This document shows, piece after piece, positions 1-10,141 of a stretch of DNA of 64,000 nucleotides. This stretch comes from an uncultured candidatus Porisulfidus sp. GTDB lineage: Bacteria > Pseudomonadota > Gammaproteobacteria > Poriferisulfidales > Poriferisulfidaceae. The stretch spans positions 253,937 to 317,936 of the forward strand of contig OY288106.1 of the NCBI GenBank assembly GCA_958431155.1, written 5' to 3'. The notes under the pieces were generated by a model that did no database searches, had not been told where the DNA came from, and worked only from the letters and a program-made list of their open reading frames with translations. Numbering within the stretch: position 1 is the first letter of the stretch; each line of letters begins with the position of its first letter. The translations under genes were made by a program, and so were the position numbers.

Positions 1-1367
<1,367 letters not shown>

Positions 1368-1368
1368 C

Positions 1369-2196
1369 ATGCACGAGTTCTGCGATTTTCGGGCGGGAGT
1401 CCGCCAGCCGCTGTTCCTGATCTCCGGGCCGTGCGTCATTGAGAGCGAGGCCCTGGTGATGCAGGTGGCCGGGCACCTGGCCGAGGCCACCGGGCGGCTC
1501 GGCATGCGCTACGTGTTCAAGGCATCCTTCGACAAGGCCAACCGCACCAGCGGCGGCAGCTTCCGTGGCCCGGGCATGGAGACGGGGCTGCGCATCCTGG
1601 AGCAGGTGCGCACGCAGCTTGAGATCCCGGTGCTCACGGATGTCCACGAAGACACCCCGGTGGACGAGGTGGCAGCGGTGGTCGACGTGCTGCAGACGCC
1701 GGCGTTCCTGTGCCGGCAGACCAACTACGTCACCCGGGTGGCCGCTGCGGGCCGCCCGGTCAATCTCAAGAAAGGCCAGTTTCTGTCCCCCTGGGAGATG
1801 GGCCAGGTGGTAGACAAGGCGCGCGCAGCCGGCAACGAGCGCCTGCTGGTGTGCGAGCGCGGTGCGAGTTTCGGCTACAACAACCTGGTGTCCGACATGC
1901 GTGCGCTGACGGTCCTGCGCGGGACCGGCTGTCCGGTCGTGTTCGACGCCACGCATTCGGTGCAGCTGCCGGGCGCGGGCGGCGGGGCCTCCGGAGGGCA
2001 GCGGGAATTCGTGCCGACGCTGGCCCGGGCGGCGGTAGGCGTCGGCGTGGCCGGCCTGTTCATGGAGACCCATCCGGATCCCGGCCAGGCCCTGAGCGAC
2101 GGCGCGAACGCCTGGCCCCTGGGCGACATGGTGCCGCTGCTCGAAACCCTTCTGGAGCTCGACGAGGTCGCCAAGCGAAACCTGCCGGCGGACTGA
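1369..2196 (+). CDS. kdsA: 3-deoxy-8-phosphooctulonate (Kdo-8-P) synthase
   Basis: Condenses arabinose 5-phosphate with phosphoenolpyruvate to Kdo 8-phosphate, the precursor of the inner-core sugar of LPS. The 275-residue product has normal family length and shows [10 protein letters not shown] near the N-terminus, [12 protein letters not shown] and SFRGPG (PEP/A5P binding), and the conserved DATHSVQ and [12 protein letters not shown] segments. The ATG lies one base after the pyrG stop, implying translational coupling. Kdo enzymes acting around it, KdsD and KdsC, are encoded 11-13 kb further on. The gene meets mgtE tail to tail with nine bases between them. Confidence 0.97.
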   Translation: MHEFCDFRAGVRQPLFLISGPCVIESEALVMQVAGHLAEATGRLGMRYVFKASFDKANRTSGGSFRGPGMETGLRILEQVRTQLEIPVLTDVHEDTPVDEVAAVVDVLQTPAFLCRQTNYVTRVAAAGRPVNLKKGQFLSPWEMGQVVDKARAAGNERLLVCERGASFGYNNLVSDMRALTVLRGTGCPVVFDATHSVQLPGAGGGASGGQREFVPTLARAAVGVGVAGLFMETHPDPGQALSDGANAWPLGDMVPLLETLLELDEVAKRNLPAD

Positions 2197-2202
2197 GCCG
2201 GC
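2184..2202. terminator. GCCGGC hairpin between converging kdsA and mgtE
   Basis: Two copies of the self-complementary hexamer GCCGGC (2184-2189 and 2197-2202) flank a 7-base loop that contains the kdsA stop codon. The hairpin sits exactly between converging genes and could act in both directions. There is no good T-run on either side, so intrinsic termination is uncertain. Confidence 0.3.
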
Positions 2203-2205
2203 CTA

Positions 2206-3582
2206 TTACAGCAGCAGCGCGGTCCCCAGGGCGAGAAACGCCACGAATCCCACCACGTCGGTCACGGTCGTCAGGATCACACCGCCGGCCAGCGCCGGGT
2301 CGATGTGCAGGCGCTGCAAGGCCGGCGGCAGCAGCACGCCGGCCAGGGCGGCGAAGGCCATGTTGGCGATCAGCGCCAGCGCGATGACTGCGCCGATCAT
2401 CCAGGTGTCGAACCACAGTCCGGCGACCAGCGCGACCACGCCGCACCAGATCAGGCTGTTGAGCAGCCCGACGCCGAGTTCCTTGAACAGCAGGGCACGC
2501 ATGTTCTGGGAACTGACCTGGCCGAGCGCCATGCCGCGGATAACCAGGATCAGGGTCTGGCTGCCGGCAATGCCGCCCATGCTGGCGACGATGGGCATCA
2601 GCACGGCCAGCGCCACCACGCGCTCCAGGGTATCCTGGAACAACCCGATGGCGGCCGCGGCGATGAAGGCCGTGACCAGGTTGACGCCGAGCCAGACCGC
2701 ACGCCGCCGCGAGGCGGACAGCACCGAGTCGAACAAGTCCTCGTCCTCGCTCAGCCCGACGTAGCTGTGCAGCGCCTCCACGCCTTCGTCGCGGATCACG
2801 TCCACCACGTCGTCCACCGTGATCCGCCCGAGCAGCAGGTTGTTCTCGTCGACTACGGCCGCCGACACCAGGTCGCGGTCCTCGAAGATTGCCGCCACCG
2901 TGCTGTCCGGCATGTTCGCCGGGATCGGCGGCGGCTCGGGTTCCATCACCTCGCCGACCAGGGTGTCCGGGTCGTGCAGCAGCAGCGCGGAGATGGGCAG
3001 AACGCCGAGGTAGTGTTCGAAGCGGTCCACTACCATCAGCACGTCGGTATGGCTCGGGATGCTTTCGTGCCGACGCAGGTAGCGCAGCACCACCTCCAGT
3101 TCGACATCCGCGCGCACCGTGATCACGCTGGCATCCATCAACCCCCCGGCGGTGTCCTCGTCGTAGGTCAGCACCGCTTCCAGCCGGGACCGGTACTGCT
3201 GGTCCATGTCGTTGAGGATTTGCGAACTGACGGCCTCGGGGAGGTCGACCAGCAGGTCTGCCATGTCGTCGATGTCCAGACCCTCGGTCGCGCTGACCAG
3301 GGCGTTCTCGTCCATCTCGTTGATCAGGGAGGCGCGGACCTCGTCGCCGACCTCAAGCAACACCTCGCCGTCGTGCTCGTGGTCCAACATGCCCCAGACG
3401 ATGAAGCGCTGGGCGCGCGGCAGCGATTCCAACAACTGCGCGACCTCCGCCGGGTGCAGCGCCCGCAGCATCTGGCGGACCGACTGCATGGTGCCGGAAT
3501 TCAGGGCCTGGGCCAGCGCCGTGACCTGCGCGCTCGGCGTCTGCACGGGCGGCTGGGCGGGCGGTGGGGCGAGGGTGTTCAC
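2206..3582 (-). CDS. mgtE: MgtE-family magnesium transporter
   Basis: Inner-membrane Mg2+ channel/transporter. The 458-residue protein has the full MgtE layout: an N-terminal helical (MgtE_N) domain starting near residue 30 (RQMLRALHPAEVAQLLESLP), two CBS domains from about residue 140 (TAGGLMD) to 265, and a C-terminal membrane domain with five helices including the pore segment PIVASMGGIAGSQT. In the family the cytosolic domains sense Mg2+ and gate the pore. It is the last gene of the minus-strand operon, 66 bases downstream of ptsI, a placement seen in several Gammaproteobacteria. The N-terminal 25 residues are Pro/Gln-rich and look disordered. Confidence 0.95.
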   Translation of the reverse strand: MNTLAPPPAQPPVQTPSAQVTALAQALNSGTMQSVRQMLRALHPAEVAQLLESLPRAQRFIVWGMLDHEHDGEVLLEVGDEVRASLINEMDENALVSATEGLDIDDMADLLVDLPEAVSSQILNDMDQQYRSRLEAVLTYDEDTAGGLMDASVITVRADVELEVVLRYLRRHESIPSHTDVLMVVDRFEHYLGVLPISALLLHDPDTLVGEVMEPEPPPIPANMPDSTVAAIFEDRDLVSAAVVDENNLLLGRITVDDVVDVIRDEGVEALHSYVGLSEDEDLFDSVLSASRRRAVWLGVNLVTAFIAAAAIGLFQDTLERVVALAVLMPIVASMGGIAGSQTLILVIRGMALGQVSSQNMRALLFKELGVGLLNSLIWCGVVALVAGLWFDTWMIGAVIALALIANMAFAALAGVLLPPALQRLHIDPALAGGVILTTVTDVVGFVAFLALGTALLL

Positions 3583-3648
3583 GTGGAGCAGGATGGGTGG
3601 AAGTTCAGGGCCTCGGGAAGTCCTGGCGCTGGATGACGGACCGGGTGC

Positions 3649-5388
3649 TCAGGTCTGTGCCAGCGCTTCGACCATGTCGTGGATCTGCTCCGGATGCGTG
3701 CAGGCCAGAATCTCCTGGCACTGCTTCTGCAGTTCCTCGGACGAAACGTGGTTGATGATCTGCTTGATTTCGAGCAGGGAGCCCGGATGCGTGCTGAATT
3801 CACGCAGGCCGAGTCCCACGAGCAGCCGGGTCAGGCGCGGGTTGCTGGCCATCTCGCCGCACATGCCGACCGGCTTGCCGGCCTGCCGGCCGGCCTGGAT
3901 CGTGTGGTGAATCAGGAACAGCACGGCGGGGTGCAGCGGGTCGAACAGATAGTGGACCTGGTCGTCGACCCGATCGATGGCCAGCGTGTACTGGATCAGG
4001 TCGTTGGTGCCGATCGACAGGAAATCCAAATGACGCGCGAAGACGCCGGCGGAGATGGCTGCTGCCGGCACCTCGATCATGCCGCCGACCTTGATCTTCG
4101 GGTCGTATGGAGTGCCTTCGCTATCGAGTTCCTTCATGCAGTCGCGAATCAGCGCCAGGCTCTGCGTCAACTCGGAGTTGTTGGTGAGCATGGGCAACAT
4201 GACGTGCACGCACCCGTGCGCGGAGGCGCGCAGGATCGCGCGTAACTGCGCCATAAACATGGGCTTGTTCTGCAGGGAGCGCCGGATGGCACGCAGACCC
4301 AGGGCCGGGTTCGGGGCGATCGCGCCCTCGTAGTCCGGGTCGAACTCCTTGTCGGCGCCCAGGTCCAGGGTGCGGATGGTCAACGGCTTGCCGTCCAGCG
4401 CCAGGACCAGGTCTCGGTAGACCTCGTACTGTTCGTCGGCGCTGGCCCCTTCGGGGCGGTCGAGGTAGAAGAACTCGGTGCGGTACAGCCCGACGCCTTC
4501 CGCCTGGACCTCATGGACCCGGGGGATCTCTTCGATCAGGTCGACGTTGCACTTCAGCGTAACCGATTGCTTGTCGCGCGTGATCGTCGGTTTGTCGCGC
4601 AGCGCCATCAGTCTTTCTGCGCGCTCCTGCTCCGCACGCTGGTACTCCCGGTACTGGTCGACCAGCCAGTTCGCATCGTCGGCGCACAGGATGGTGCCGC
4701 CGTGTCCGTCGATCAGCACGAGTTCCCCGTCCTCCAGCAGCATGCCCGCATCGTGCAGGCCGACCACCGCAGGGATCTGCAGGCTGCGCGCCAGGATCGC
4801 GGTGTGCGACATGGAACTTCCGAACTGGGTGACGAAGGCGGCGACGTTCTGGTGCTGGATCAGTACGGTGTCGGCCGGCGTGAGATCGTCCGCGACCACG
4901 ATGCGGCCGGTCAGGTCGCGCTCCTTGACTCCGGCCTTGGCCAAGTCGGTCTGGCTCAGGTTTTCCTGCACCTTGCGGATGACATGCTGCACGTCGTTCT
5001 TGCGTGTCCGCAGGTAGGCGTCCTTCATGCTTTCGAACACGGCGACCAGCTGCTCCATGGTGTCCTGCAGCGCCCACTCGGCGTTGTAGCGCTGGTTGCG
5101 GATCATTTCCGTGGGCATGTCCACCAGCATGGCGTCGTCCAACATCAACAGGTGGGCGTCGAGAAAGCTTGTCACTTCCTGGCGCATTTTTTCAGGCACC
5201 ATGTCGCGCACTTCGCGCAACTGCCTGCGGGATTCCTCCAGCGCCTCGTTCAGGCGCTCGATCTCGGACTCGATCTCTTCCGGCTCCAAGGTGCGCTTTG
5301 AGATCTTGGTTTCACCCCGTTTGAACACATGGATCCAGCCTTGGGTAATGCCTCGAGACACCCCGATGCCGTTGATGATCATGGGCAT
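3649..5388 (-). CDS. ptsI: Phosphoenolpyruvate-protein phosphotransferase (PTS enzyme I)
   Basis: Enzyme I takes phosphate from phosphoenolpyruvate and passes it to HPr. At 579 residues it matches the family. Visible are the phospho-His segment GSSMSHTAILARSLQIP, the PEP/Mg-binding DLGADK and GLRAIR motifs, and the C-terminal signature DFLSIGTNDLIQY followed by VGMCGEMASNP. The start chosen (5388) has a GAGAAGG sequence nine bases upstream; an alternative ATG six bases further on overlaps the ptsH stop as ATGA. No PTS permease is encoded nearby, so this looks like a regulatory phosphorelay rather than a sugar uptake system. Confidence 0.95.
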   Translation of the reverse strand: MPMIINGIGVSRGITQGWIHVFKRGETKISKRTLEPEEIESEIERLNEALEESRRQLREVRDMVPEKMRQEVTSFLDAHLLMLDDAMLVDMPTEMIRNQRYNAEWALQDTMEQLVAVFESMKDAYLRTRKNDVQHVIRKVQENLSQTDLAKAGVKERDLTGRIVVADDLTPADTVLIQHQNVAAFVTQFGSSMSHTAILARSLQIPAVVGLHDAGMLLEDGELVLIDGHGGTILCADDANWLVDQYREYQRAEQERAERLMALRDKPTITRDKQSVTLKCNVDLIEEIPRVHEVQAEGVGLYRTEFFYLDRPEGASADEQYEVYRDLVLALDGKPLTIRTLDLGADKEFDPDYEGAIAPNPALGLRAIRRSLQNKPMFMAQLRAILRASAHGCVHVMLPMLTNNSELTQSLALIRDCMKELDSEGTPYDPKIKVGGMIEVPAAAISAGVFARHLDFLSIGTNDLIQYTLAIDRVDDQVHYLFDPLHPAVLFLIHHTIQAGRQAGKPVGMCGEMASNPRLTRLLVGLGLREFSTHPGSLLEIKQIINHVSSEELQKQCQEILACTHPEQIHDMVEALAQT

Positions 5389-5660
5389 GGTTCGGCGCCT
5401 TCTCCAAATCCGCTCTCGAACAGGGCCAGCAGGGTCTGCATGGCTTCCTCCTCGTCCGGGCCGCTGGTGAACAGCCGCACCGGGGTGCCGTGGGTGGCCG
5501 CCAGCATCATGATGCTCATGATGCTCTTGGCGTTGGCCCGCTTGCCTTCCTTTTCGATTTCCATCTGCGCCTGGTACTGGCTCGCTTCGCTGACCAACTT
5601 GGCGGCGGCTCGTGCATGCAGCCCGAGCTTGTTGACGACGGTAGCGTTTTTCTCGATCAT
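5379..5660 (-). CDS. ptsH: HPr phosphocarrier protein
   Basis: Small cytoplasmic phosphocarrier between enzyme I and the EIIA proteins. The 93-residue product has the active-site histidine in GLHARAA near residue 15 and the NAKSIMSIMML segment whose serine corresponds to Ser46 of other HPr proteins. The start ATG overlaps the stop of the upstream EIIA gene (ATGA), and its own 3' end overlaps ptsI. No HPr kinase gene is seen; the neighbouring P-loop gene is rapZ. The ~10 C-terminal residues (GEGAEPCP) extend beyond the usual HPr end. Confidence 0.95.
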   Translation of the reverse strand: MIEKNATVVNKLGLHARAAAKLVSEASQYQAQMEIEKEGKRANAKSIMSIMMLAATHGTPVRLFTSGPDEEEAMQTLLALFESGFGEGAEPCP

Positions 5661-6058
5661 TCGGACTCTCCCGCTTCGATGATGATGCCGATGCGGCCGT
5701 TGGTGGCCAGGCTCTCGGCGAGTTGGCTTCGATTGCGCTGCTGCAGGTTGAACAGTTTCACGACCATCGGCAGATTGATGCCGGAGACGAGCGTGGCTTC
5801 CGGATGCTCGCGCATCAGCCGCTTCGCCAGGTTGTACGGCGTGGCGCCGTACAGGTCCGACAGGATCAGCAGGCCGTCCTTGCAGTCCAGCGAGGCGCAG
5901 ATGCCCCGGAGTTCGGACAGCGCCACGTCCAGGTCGCAGTCCTCGATGATCCCGTAGCAGGCGAGGTTCTCCGGTGGCCGCGCGAAGATCCGCGATGCGA
6001 TGTCTACCAGCTGCTGACCCAGCTGGCGGTGCGTGATGGTCAGCATGCCGACGCTCAT
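5657..6058 (-). CDS. PTS EIIA component, mannose/fructose family
   Basis: A 133-residue stand-alone EIIA of the mannose class, a phospho-acceptor from HPr. The N-terminus MSVGMLTITHRQLGQ carries the expected histidine near residue 10, and the core LLILSDLYGATPYNLA matches the family's DLxGGTP-like motif. The frame stays open upstream, but the ATG at 6058 overlaps the rapZ stop as ATGA and begins exactly where family similarity begins. With no EIIB, EIIC or EIID genes here, it probably has a regulatory role, as proposed for similar ptsH-linked EIIA-Man genes. The regulatory target is not visible. Confidence 0.9.
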   Translation of the reverse strand: MSVGMLTITHRQLGQQLVDIASRIFARPPENLACYGIIEDCDLDVALSELRGICASLDCKDGLLILSDLYGATPYNLAKRLMREHPEATLVSGINLPMVVKLFNLQQRNRSQLAESLATNGRIGIIIEAGESE

Positions 6059-6921
6059 GATTGCACCTCCATGTCCCGATGAAGCACGGTGACCTGCAGG
6101 GAGGCGCTGTCCGAGAGCATTTCGGCCAGGCGCTCCGCCAGGTAGACCGAGCGATGCTGCCCGCCGGTGCAGCCGATCGAGATGTTCAGGTAATGCCGGC
6201 CGGCCTCGATGAAGGAGGGGATCCACCGGTCCAGGAACTTCTTCAGGTCTTCAAGCATGGCGTCGGCCTGTGGCTGCTTCGAGAGGTAGTCGCGAACCGC
6301 GGAATCCGTGCCGTTGAGCATGCGCAGTTCATCCACCCAGTGTGGGTTCGGCAGGCACCGCGAATCAAACACGAAGTCCGAATCGCTCGGCACGCCGCAC
6401 CGGTAGGCGAAGGATTGTAGCAATACCGACAGCGGGGCGCGATCGAGCTTCAGACGCTGGCGCAGCAGAGTGCGCAGTTCATGGACGTTAGTGCGGGACG
6501 TGTCCAGGCGCAGGTCGGCCAGGTTGGCGATCGCCGCGAGGCAGTTCCGTTCCTGCCGCACCGCCTCGCGCAGGGTCGGAGCCCGGTCGGCCAGCGGGTG
6601 CCGGCGGCGCGTGTCGTTGAAGCGGCGGATCAAGGTGTCCTCGTCGGAGTCGAGGAACATCACGGTGATCTCGCAGGGCAACTCCCGGAGTTGCTCCAGG
6701 ATAAACGGGAACCCGGCCAAGTCCTTCGGCAGTGTGCGGGCGTCCATTCCGATGGCGGCCTGCTTCGAGTAGTGCGAGTCCGGCTGCATCAGCAGTTTCA
6801 CGTATTCCAGCAGGAGGGTGGGCGGCATGTTGTCGACGCAGTGCACGCCGAAGTCCTCCAGCGTATCCAGTGCCACCGACTTCCCCGAGCCGGAAAGGCC
6901 GCTGACGATGACCAGTTGCAT
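6055..6921 (-). CDS. rapZ: RapZ-family nucleotide-binding protein (RNase adapter)
   Basis: The 288-residue protein has an N-terminal P-loop GLSGSGKS (residues 8-15), followed by DFGVHCVDNMP. The C-terminal domain has the conserved CTGGQHRSVYLAERL segment. In E. coli RapZ senses glucosamine 6-phosphate and presents the small RNA GlmZ to RNase E; whether that circuit exists here is unknown. The gene sits three bases after ptsN and overlaps the EIIA start, the common ptsN-rapZ order. Length and motifs are typical. Confidence 0.95.
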   Translation of the reverse strand: MQLVIVSGLSGSGKSVALDTLEDFGVHCVDNMPPTLLLEYVKLLMQPDSHYSKQAAIGMDARTLPKDLAGFPFILEQLRELPCEITVMFLDSDEDTLIRRFNDTRRRHPLADRAPTLREAVRQERNCLAAIANLADLRLDTSRTNVHELRTLLRQRLKLDRAPLSVLLQSFAYRCGVPSDSDFVFDSRCLPNPHWVDELRMLNGTDSAVRDYLSKQPQADAMLEDLKKFLDRWIPSFIEAGRHYLNISIGCTGGQHRSVYLAERLAEMLSDSASLQVTVLHRDMEVQS

Positions 6922-6924
6922 GGT

Positions 6925-7377
6925 TCAGGGCTTGGCGAGGGCCGCCAGCAGCGGCTCTGGCTTGTGGCAGGTGCGCAGCGCCCTGAGGTGCTCGGGCGAA
7001 TCCAGGATCTCCGCCAACTCCTTCAGATACTGCAGATGGATGTCTTGGGTCTCGCTTGGTACCGCCAGCGCCACGAACACGTCGACCGGCAGGCCGTCGA
7101 TCGCACCGAAGTCCACACCTTCGGCCAGGGTCAGGATGGCGGCGGAACTCTGGATCCCGTCGGGCACCCGGCAGTGGGGGATGGCGACGCCCCGGCCGAG
7201 CCCGGTGCTGCCGAGGCGTTCGCGAACGATCAGCAGGTCCAGAAGCGTGTGGGCGCGGGTGGCCGAGAGGTCCGCGGCCAGCGCCTCGCTGAGGACCTCC
7301 AGCGCACGCTTCTTGCTGCTGATTTGCCGCTGCAGCAGCAGGCTGTCGGGCCGAAGCAAATCCAGAATGCCTCGCAT
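6925..7377 (-). CDS. ptsN: PTS EIIA-Ntr regulatory protein
   Basis: A 150-residue EIIA of the fructose/nitrogen class. The phospho-acceptor histidine is in GRGVAIPHCRV, with the family pattern RERLGSTGLGRG before it and VALAVPSETQDIHLQYLKELA after it. In relatives it regulates potassium transport and other processes by its phosphorylation state. It follows hpf by seven bases and precedes rapZ by three. The gene normally found upstream in this cluster, rpoN (sigma-54), is absent from the window although ptsN was named for that linkage. Confidence 0.95.
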   Translation of the reverse strand: MRGILDLLRPDSLLLQRQISSKKRALEVLSEALAADLSATRAHTLLDLLIVRERLGSTGLGRGVAIPHCRVPDGIQSSAAILTLAEGVDFGAIDGLPVDVFVALAVPSETQDIHLQYLKELAEILDSPEHLRALRTCHKPEPLLAALAKP

Positions 7378-7384
7378 GGCCGCC

Positions 7385-7705
7385 TCAGTTCAGTTGGTGG
7401 TGGGTAATCTGGTCCTGGTGGTGGTCTTTGCGCTTTTCCTTGTACTTGAGAATCTGCCGGTCCAGCTTGCCGGTCAGCGTGTCGATCGCCGCGTACATGT
7501 CGGAGTGTTCGGCCCGGGCGTGCATGTGGTGACCCTGGACGTGCAGGGTCGCTTCCGCACGGTGGGTGTCGTGTTCGACCGCCAGCGTGATCTGGGTGTT
7601 GATCACGTCGTCGAAATGCCGGGTCAGGCGTTTGAATTTGGTGTGGATGTAATCGCGGAGTGGAGAGGTGATTTCAAGGTGGTGTCCCGTGAGTTTTAGA
7701 TTCAT
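7385..7705 (-). CDS. hpf: Ribosome hibernation promoting factor, short form
   Basis: Binds 30S/100S ribosomes and holds them inactive in stationary phase. At 106 residues it is the short HPF type: MNLKLTGHHLEITSPLRDYI, VEHDTHRAEATLHVQGHHMHA and the helix SDMYAAIDTLTGKLDRQI, ending in a His/Gln-rich tail. The start at 7705 is supported by the Shine-Dalgarno-like GGGAGGAAG about nine bases upstream; the reading frame extends further but without similarity. It is the first gene of the PTS operon and has a TATAAT box about 30 bases upstream. Confidence 0.93.
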   Translation of the reverse strand: MNLKLTGHHLEITSPLRDYIHTKFKRLTRHFDDVINTQITLAVEHDTHRAEATLHVQGHHMHARAEHSDMYAAIDTLTGKLDRQILKYKEKRKDHHQDQITHHQLN

Positions 7706-7732
7706 AACAACACTTCCTCCCGTTGCCCAAAC

Positions 7733-7738
7733 ATTATA
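7733..7738 (-). promoter_or_regulatory. Probable -10 box of the hpf-ptsN-rapZ operon
   Basis: A perfect TATAAT on the minus strand lies 28 bases before the hpf start codon, at a sensible distance for a short leader. No clear TTGACA is found 16-18 bases further upstream, so the -35 element is weak or absent. Confidence 0.45.
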
Positions 7739-7867
7739 CAAGGGCAGGGGGGCTTGGAGTAGTGCCGGGGGCAAGGGGCGCCTGCGGGCGGGGAAATGGC
7801 CTGCAATAACGGGTTAATAGATCATGATTTGATCCGGTACTGGGTGGAATGCCATGGAGCGAAGGGC

Positions 7868-8713
7868 GTGGGCGCGAGGAAATTTTCTGTATTTTCAGGG
7901 GTTTTGGCGAGTTTGGCGATGGCTGTCGCGCAGCAGGCGCTGACCCAGTCTTCCCTGCACGAGGCGGCCCGGTCGGGAAATCTCGCGGAAGTTCAGAAGC
8001 TGCTGGATGCGGGCGCGGACGTGAATTTGTCCGAGCAGGGCAAAACCCCGTTGCACCATGCGGCCCTGGTCAACCCGGATCCCGCGGTGGTGCAGGCTTT
8101 GCTGGATGCCGGGGCCCGGGTGGACCTGAAGGGGCATAACGGCATGACGGCATTGCACTTCGCGGTGGTCGACCCGACCCCGATGGCTGCGATGATGCGA
8201 ACGGACGACGAGGTAGACGCGGAAGCCGAAACCAACCACACGGCGCAGCGTTTGGCGGTGATCCAACTGCTGCTGGGCGCCGGGGCGACGGCGTATGCGA
8301 AGAACGAGGACGGCCTGACGCCGTTGCATCTGGCGGCGGGCCACCACGAGGACCCGGAGGTTTCAGAGACGCTGCTGATGGCCGGGGCATTCGCGGACGC
8401 GAGGGCCGAGAACGATTCGACTCCCCTGCACTTTGCGGGGGCCTTCAACGGGAACCCGGAGGTGGCGCAGGTGCTCCTGGACTTCGGAGCGGAGGTGGAC
8501 GCGGTGGACATCGGGGGGGTGACCCCCCTGCATTTGGCCGCCCGCTTCAACCGGCATGCCTCGGTCGCCCAGGTATTGCTGGACGCGGGCGCGGATGTGA
8601 ATGCGAAAGACCGGAAAGGCCTGACCCCGCTGGATCACCATGCGGAGAGGGAAGATTCGGGCTGGCCCCAGACGCTTGAGGATGCCGGCGGGAAGTGCAA
8701 CCGGAGTTGTTGA
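7868..8713 (+). CDS. Exported ankyrin-repeat protein
   Basis: The product consists almost wholly of ankyrin repeats. At least six repeats begin around LHEAARSGNLAEVQKLLDAGADVN and recur as TPLHHAALVN, TALHFAVVD, TPLHLAAGHH, TPLHFAGAF and TPLHLAARFN, with a partial last repeat. The frame is open from 7796, but the GTG at 7868 gives an N-terminus (GARKFSVFSGVLASLAMAVAQ) that reads as a signal peptide and has a purine-rich GGAGCGAAGG just upstream. The protein is therefore probably periplasmic and about 281 residues long. Ankyrin repeats bind other proteins; the partner is unknown. It occupies the site where rpoN usually lies, divergent from hpf. Confidence 0.8.
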   Translation: MGARKFSVFSGVLASLAMAVAQQALTQSSLHEAARSGNLAEVQKLLDAGADVNLSEQGKTPLHHAALVNPDPAVVQALLDAGARVDLKGHNGMTALHFAVVDPTPMAAMMRTDDEVDAEAETNHTAQRLAVIQLLLGAGATAYAKNEDGLTPLHLAAGHHEDPEVSETLLMAGAFADARAENDSTPLHFAGAFNGNPEVAQVLLDFGAEVDAVDIGGVTPLHLAARFNRHASVAQVLLDAGADVNAKDRKGLTPLDHHAEREDSGWPQTLEDAGGKCNRSC

Positions 8714-8874
8714 GAGACCGAAAATCAGTTTTGGGCAATGGCCTCCGATAAGGCTTCGGTGTTTTCCCAAGACATTGGGGAAAAGAAGCCGTTTGCTATC
8801 ATGCCTATTCGCAATAGGGGATGGAGTTCCCTGTCGTTGTTTCCCTGAACAATGAAAGACAAGAGATTACCCAA

Positions 8875-9906
8875 ATGAAATTGAAATACTTCACTTTGCT
8901 GTCAGCTGTCATGTTGGTCGCCGCCACAAGTCTCGCAGTTGCCGGAGACTATGGAGGACACAAGGAGGGGCACCATAAAGGACATCATGGCAAGGGTTCC
9001 TTTATCCAGCGGTACGACCAAAACGACGATGCCCAGGTGACCGCGGATGAATTCGAGCAGGCACGCCGGGTTCGCTACGGCCTGATTGACGAAAACGGCA
9101 ATGGCTTGGTCGATGTCGACGAGTACGTACAGAAGCACGCCAACCGCCTGGACAAGAAAATCGAAAAGGAACGCAAGGGACACATCAAGCGAACCCACCG
9201 GCGCTTTGGCGCCCTGGACAAGGACGACAACGAACAGATAGAGTGGGAGGAATACGAGGCGTCAGGCGAACGCAGTTTCAAGCGGTTCGATGGGGACGAA
9301 AATGGCGTCATCAACGCGGACGACCCGCGCCCCAAGCGCCATTGCAAACATAAGTGCAAGGGCTACAAAGGCAAAGGAAAGGGCGACAAGGCAGATGCCG
9401 GCCACGATCACGAGCACGGCAAGGGCCACAAGCACGGTAAGCACAAGGGCATGTGGAAAAAGCATGCGAAGCGGGTCATTCACATGCCGACCACCCACAG
9501 CAAGAAAGGAATGATGCGGAAGTACGACACTGATAGGGATGGTGCGATCACGCATGAGGAATTCAGCGCCCAGCGCCGCGCCGACTTTGACAGGACGGAC
9601 GAGAACGGGGACGGGAAGCTGAATCCGGAGGAGTATGCGCTGGAGTTCGGCAACCGCTTGGACGAGGCAATCGAGAAGACCCGGAAGAAAAAACTGAAGC
9701 GGGCGAAGGTGCGCTTCGGCATGCTGGACAAGGACGAGAATGGGGAGATGAGCTTCGAGGAGTACCAGGTTTCAGGGCAGAAGATGTTTTCGCGCCATGA
9801 CACGAATGAAGATGGCGTCGTGTCCGAAAGTGATCCCAAGCCCAAGCATAAATGCCGCAGGGACAAGCATAAACACGGGAAGGGGCACAAGGGCCACTCC
9901 GAGTAA
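8875..9906 (+). CDS. Exported EF-hand protein, duplicated four-loop module with His/Lys-rich tails
   Basis: A 343-residue protein with signal peptide (MKLKYFTLLSAVMLVAATS, likely cleavage after AVA at 23). Eight canonical 12-residue EF-hand loops start at residues 48, 72, 115, 139, 218, 242, 285 and 309. The spacing 24-43-24 is identical in both halves, an exact offset of 170, so the protein arose by internal duplication. Each half ends in a His/Lys/Cys-rich stretch (about 154-200 and 322-343); another His-rich stretch follows the signal peptide (HKEGHHKGHHGKG). EF loops bind Ca2+; His clusters suggest Zn, Cu or Ni binding. The upstream in-frame ATG at 8821 lacks a signal-like N-terminus. Role unknown: Ca2+/metal buffering in the periplasm is inference. 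Confidence 0.85.
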   Translation: MKLKYFTLLSAVMLVAATSLAVAGDYGGHKEGHHKGHHGKGSFIQRYDQNDDAQVTADEFEQARRVRYGLIDENGNGLVDVDEYVQKHANRLDKKIEKERKGHIKRTHRRFGALDKDDNEQIEWEEYEASGERSFKRFDGDENGVINADDPRPKRHCKHKCKGYKGKGKGDKADAGHDHEHGKGHKHGKHKGMWKKHAKRVIHMPTTHSKKGMMRKYDTDRDGAITHEEFSAQRRADFDRTDENGDGKLNPEEYALEFGNRLDEAIEKTRKKKLKRAKVRFGMLDKDENGEMSFEEYQVSGQKMFSRHDTNEDGVVSESDPKPKHKCRRDKHKHGKGHKGHSE

Positions 9907-10141
9907 GCCGGGAAAAGAACACAGCCATTGAGGTTGCCGGACAAGTCTCGCGTACTTGCGGGTTTTCCAGGATTTCTAGGGGTTTGTCCTTGTGGTGTGC
10001 GTGCCGTTTTCGGTTACAATTCGCACCGATCTACCCCCGTCATTTCGCTGGCGGGCCGCAGGGTCTTGGGAAGGAATTCTTGAGGCCCTTTGCTTTATCT
10101 TGAAAGCCGCATCAGTGAACACCCCCCAAAGAGTTGCCCGC

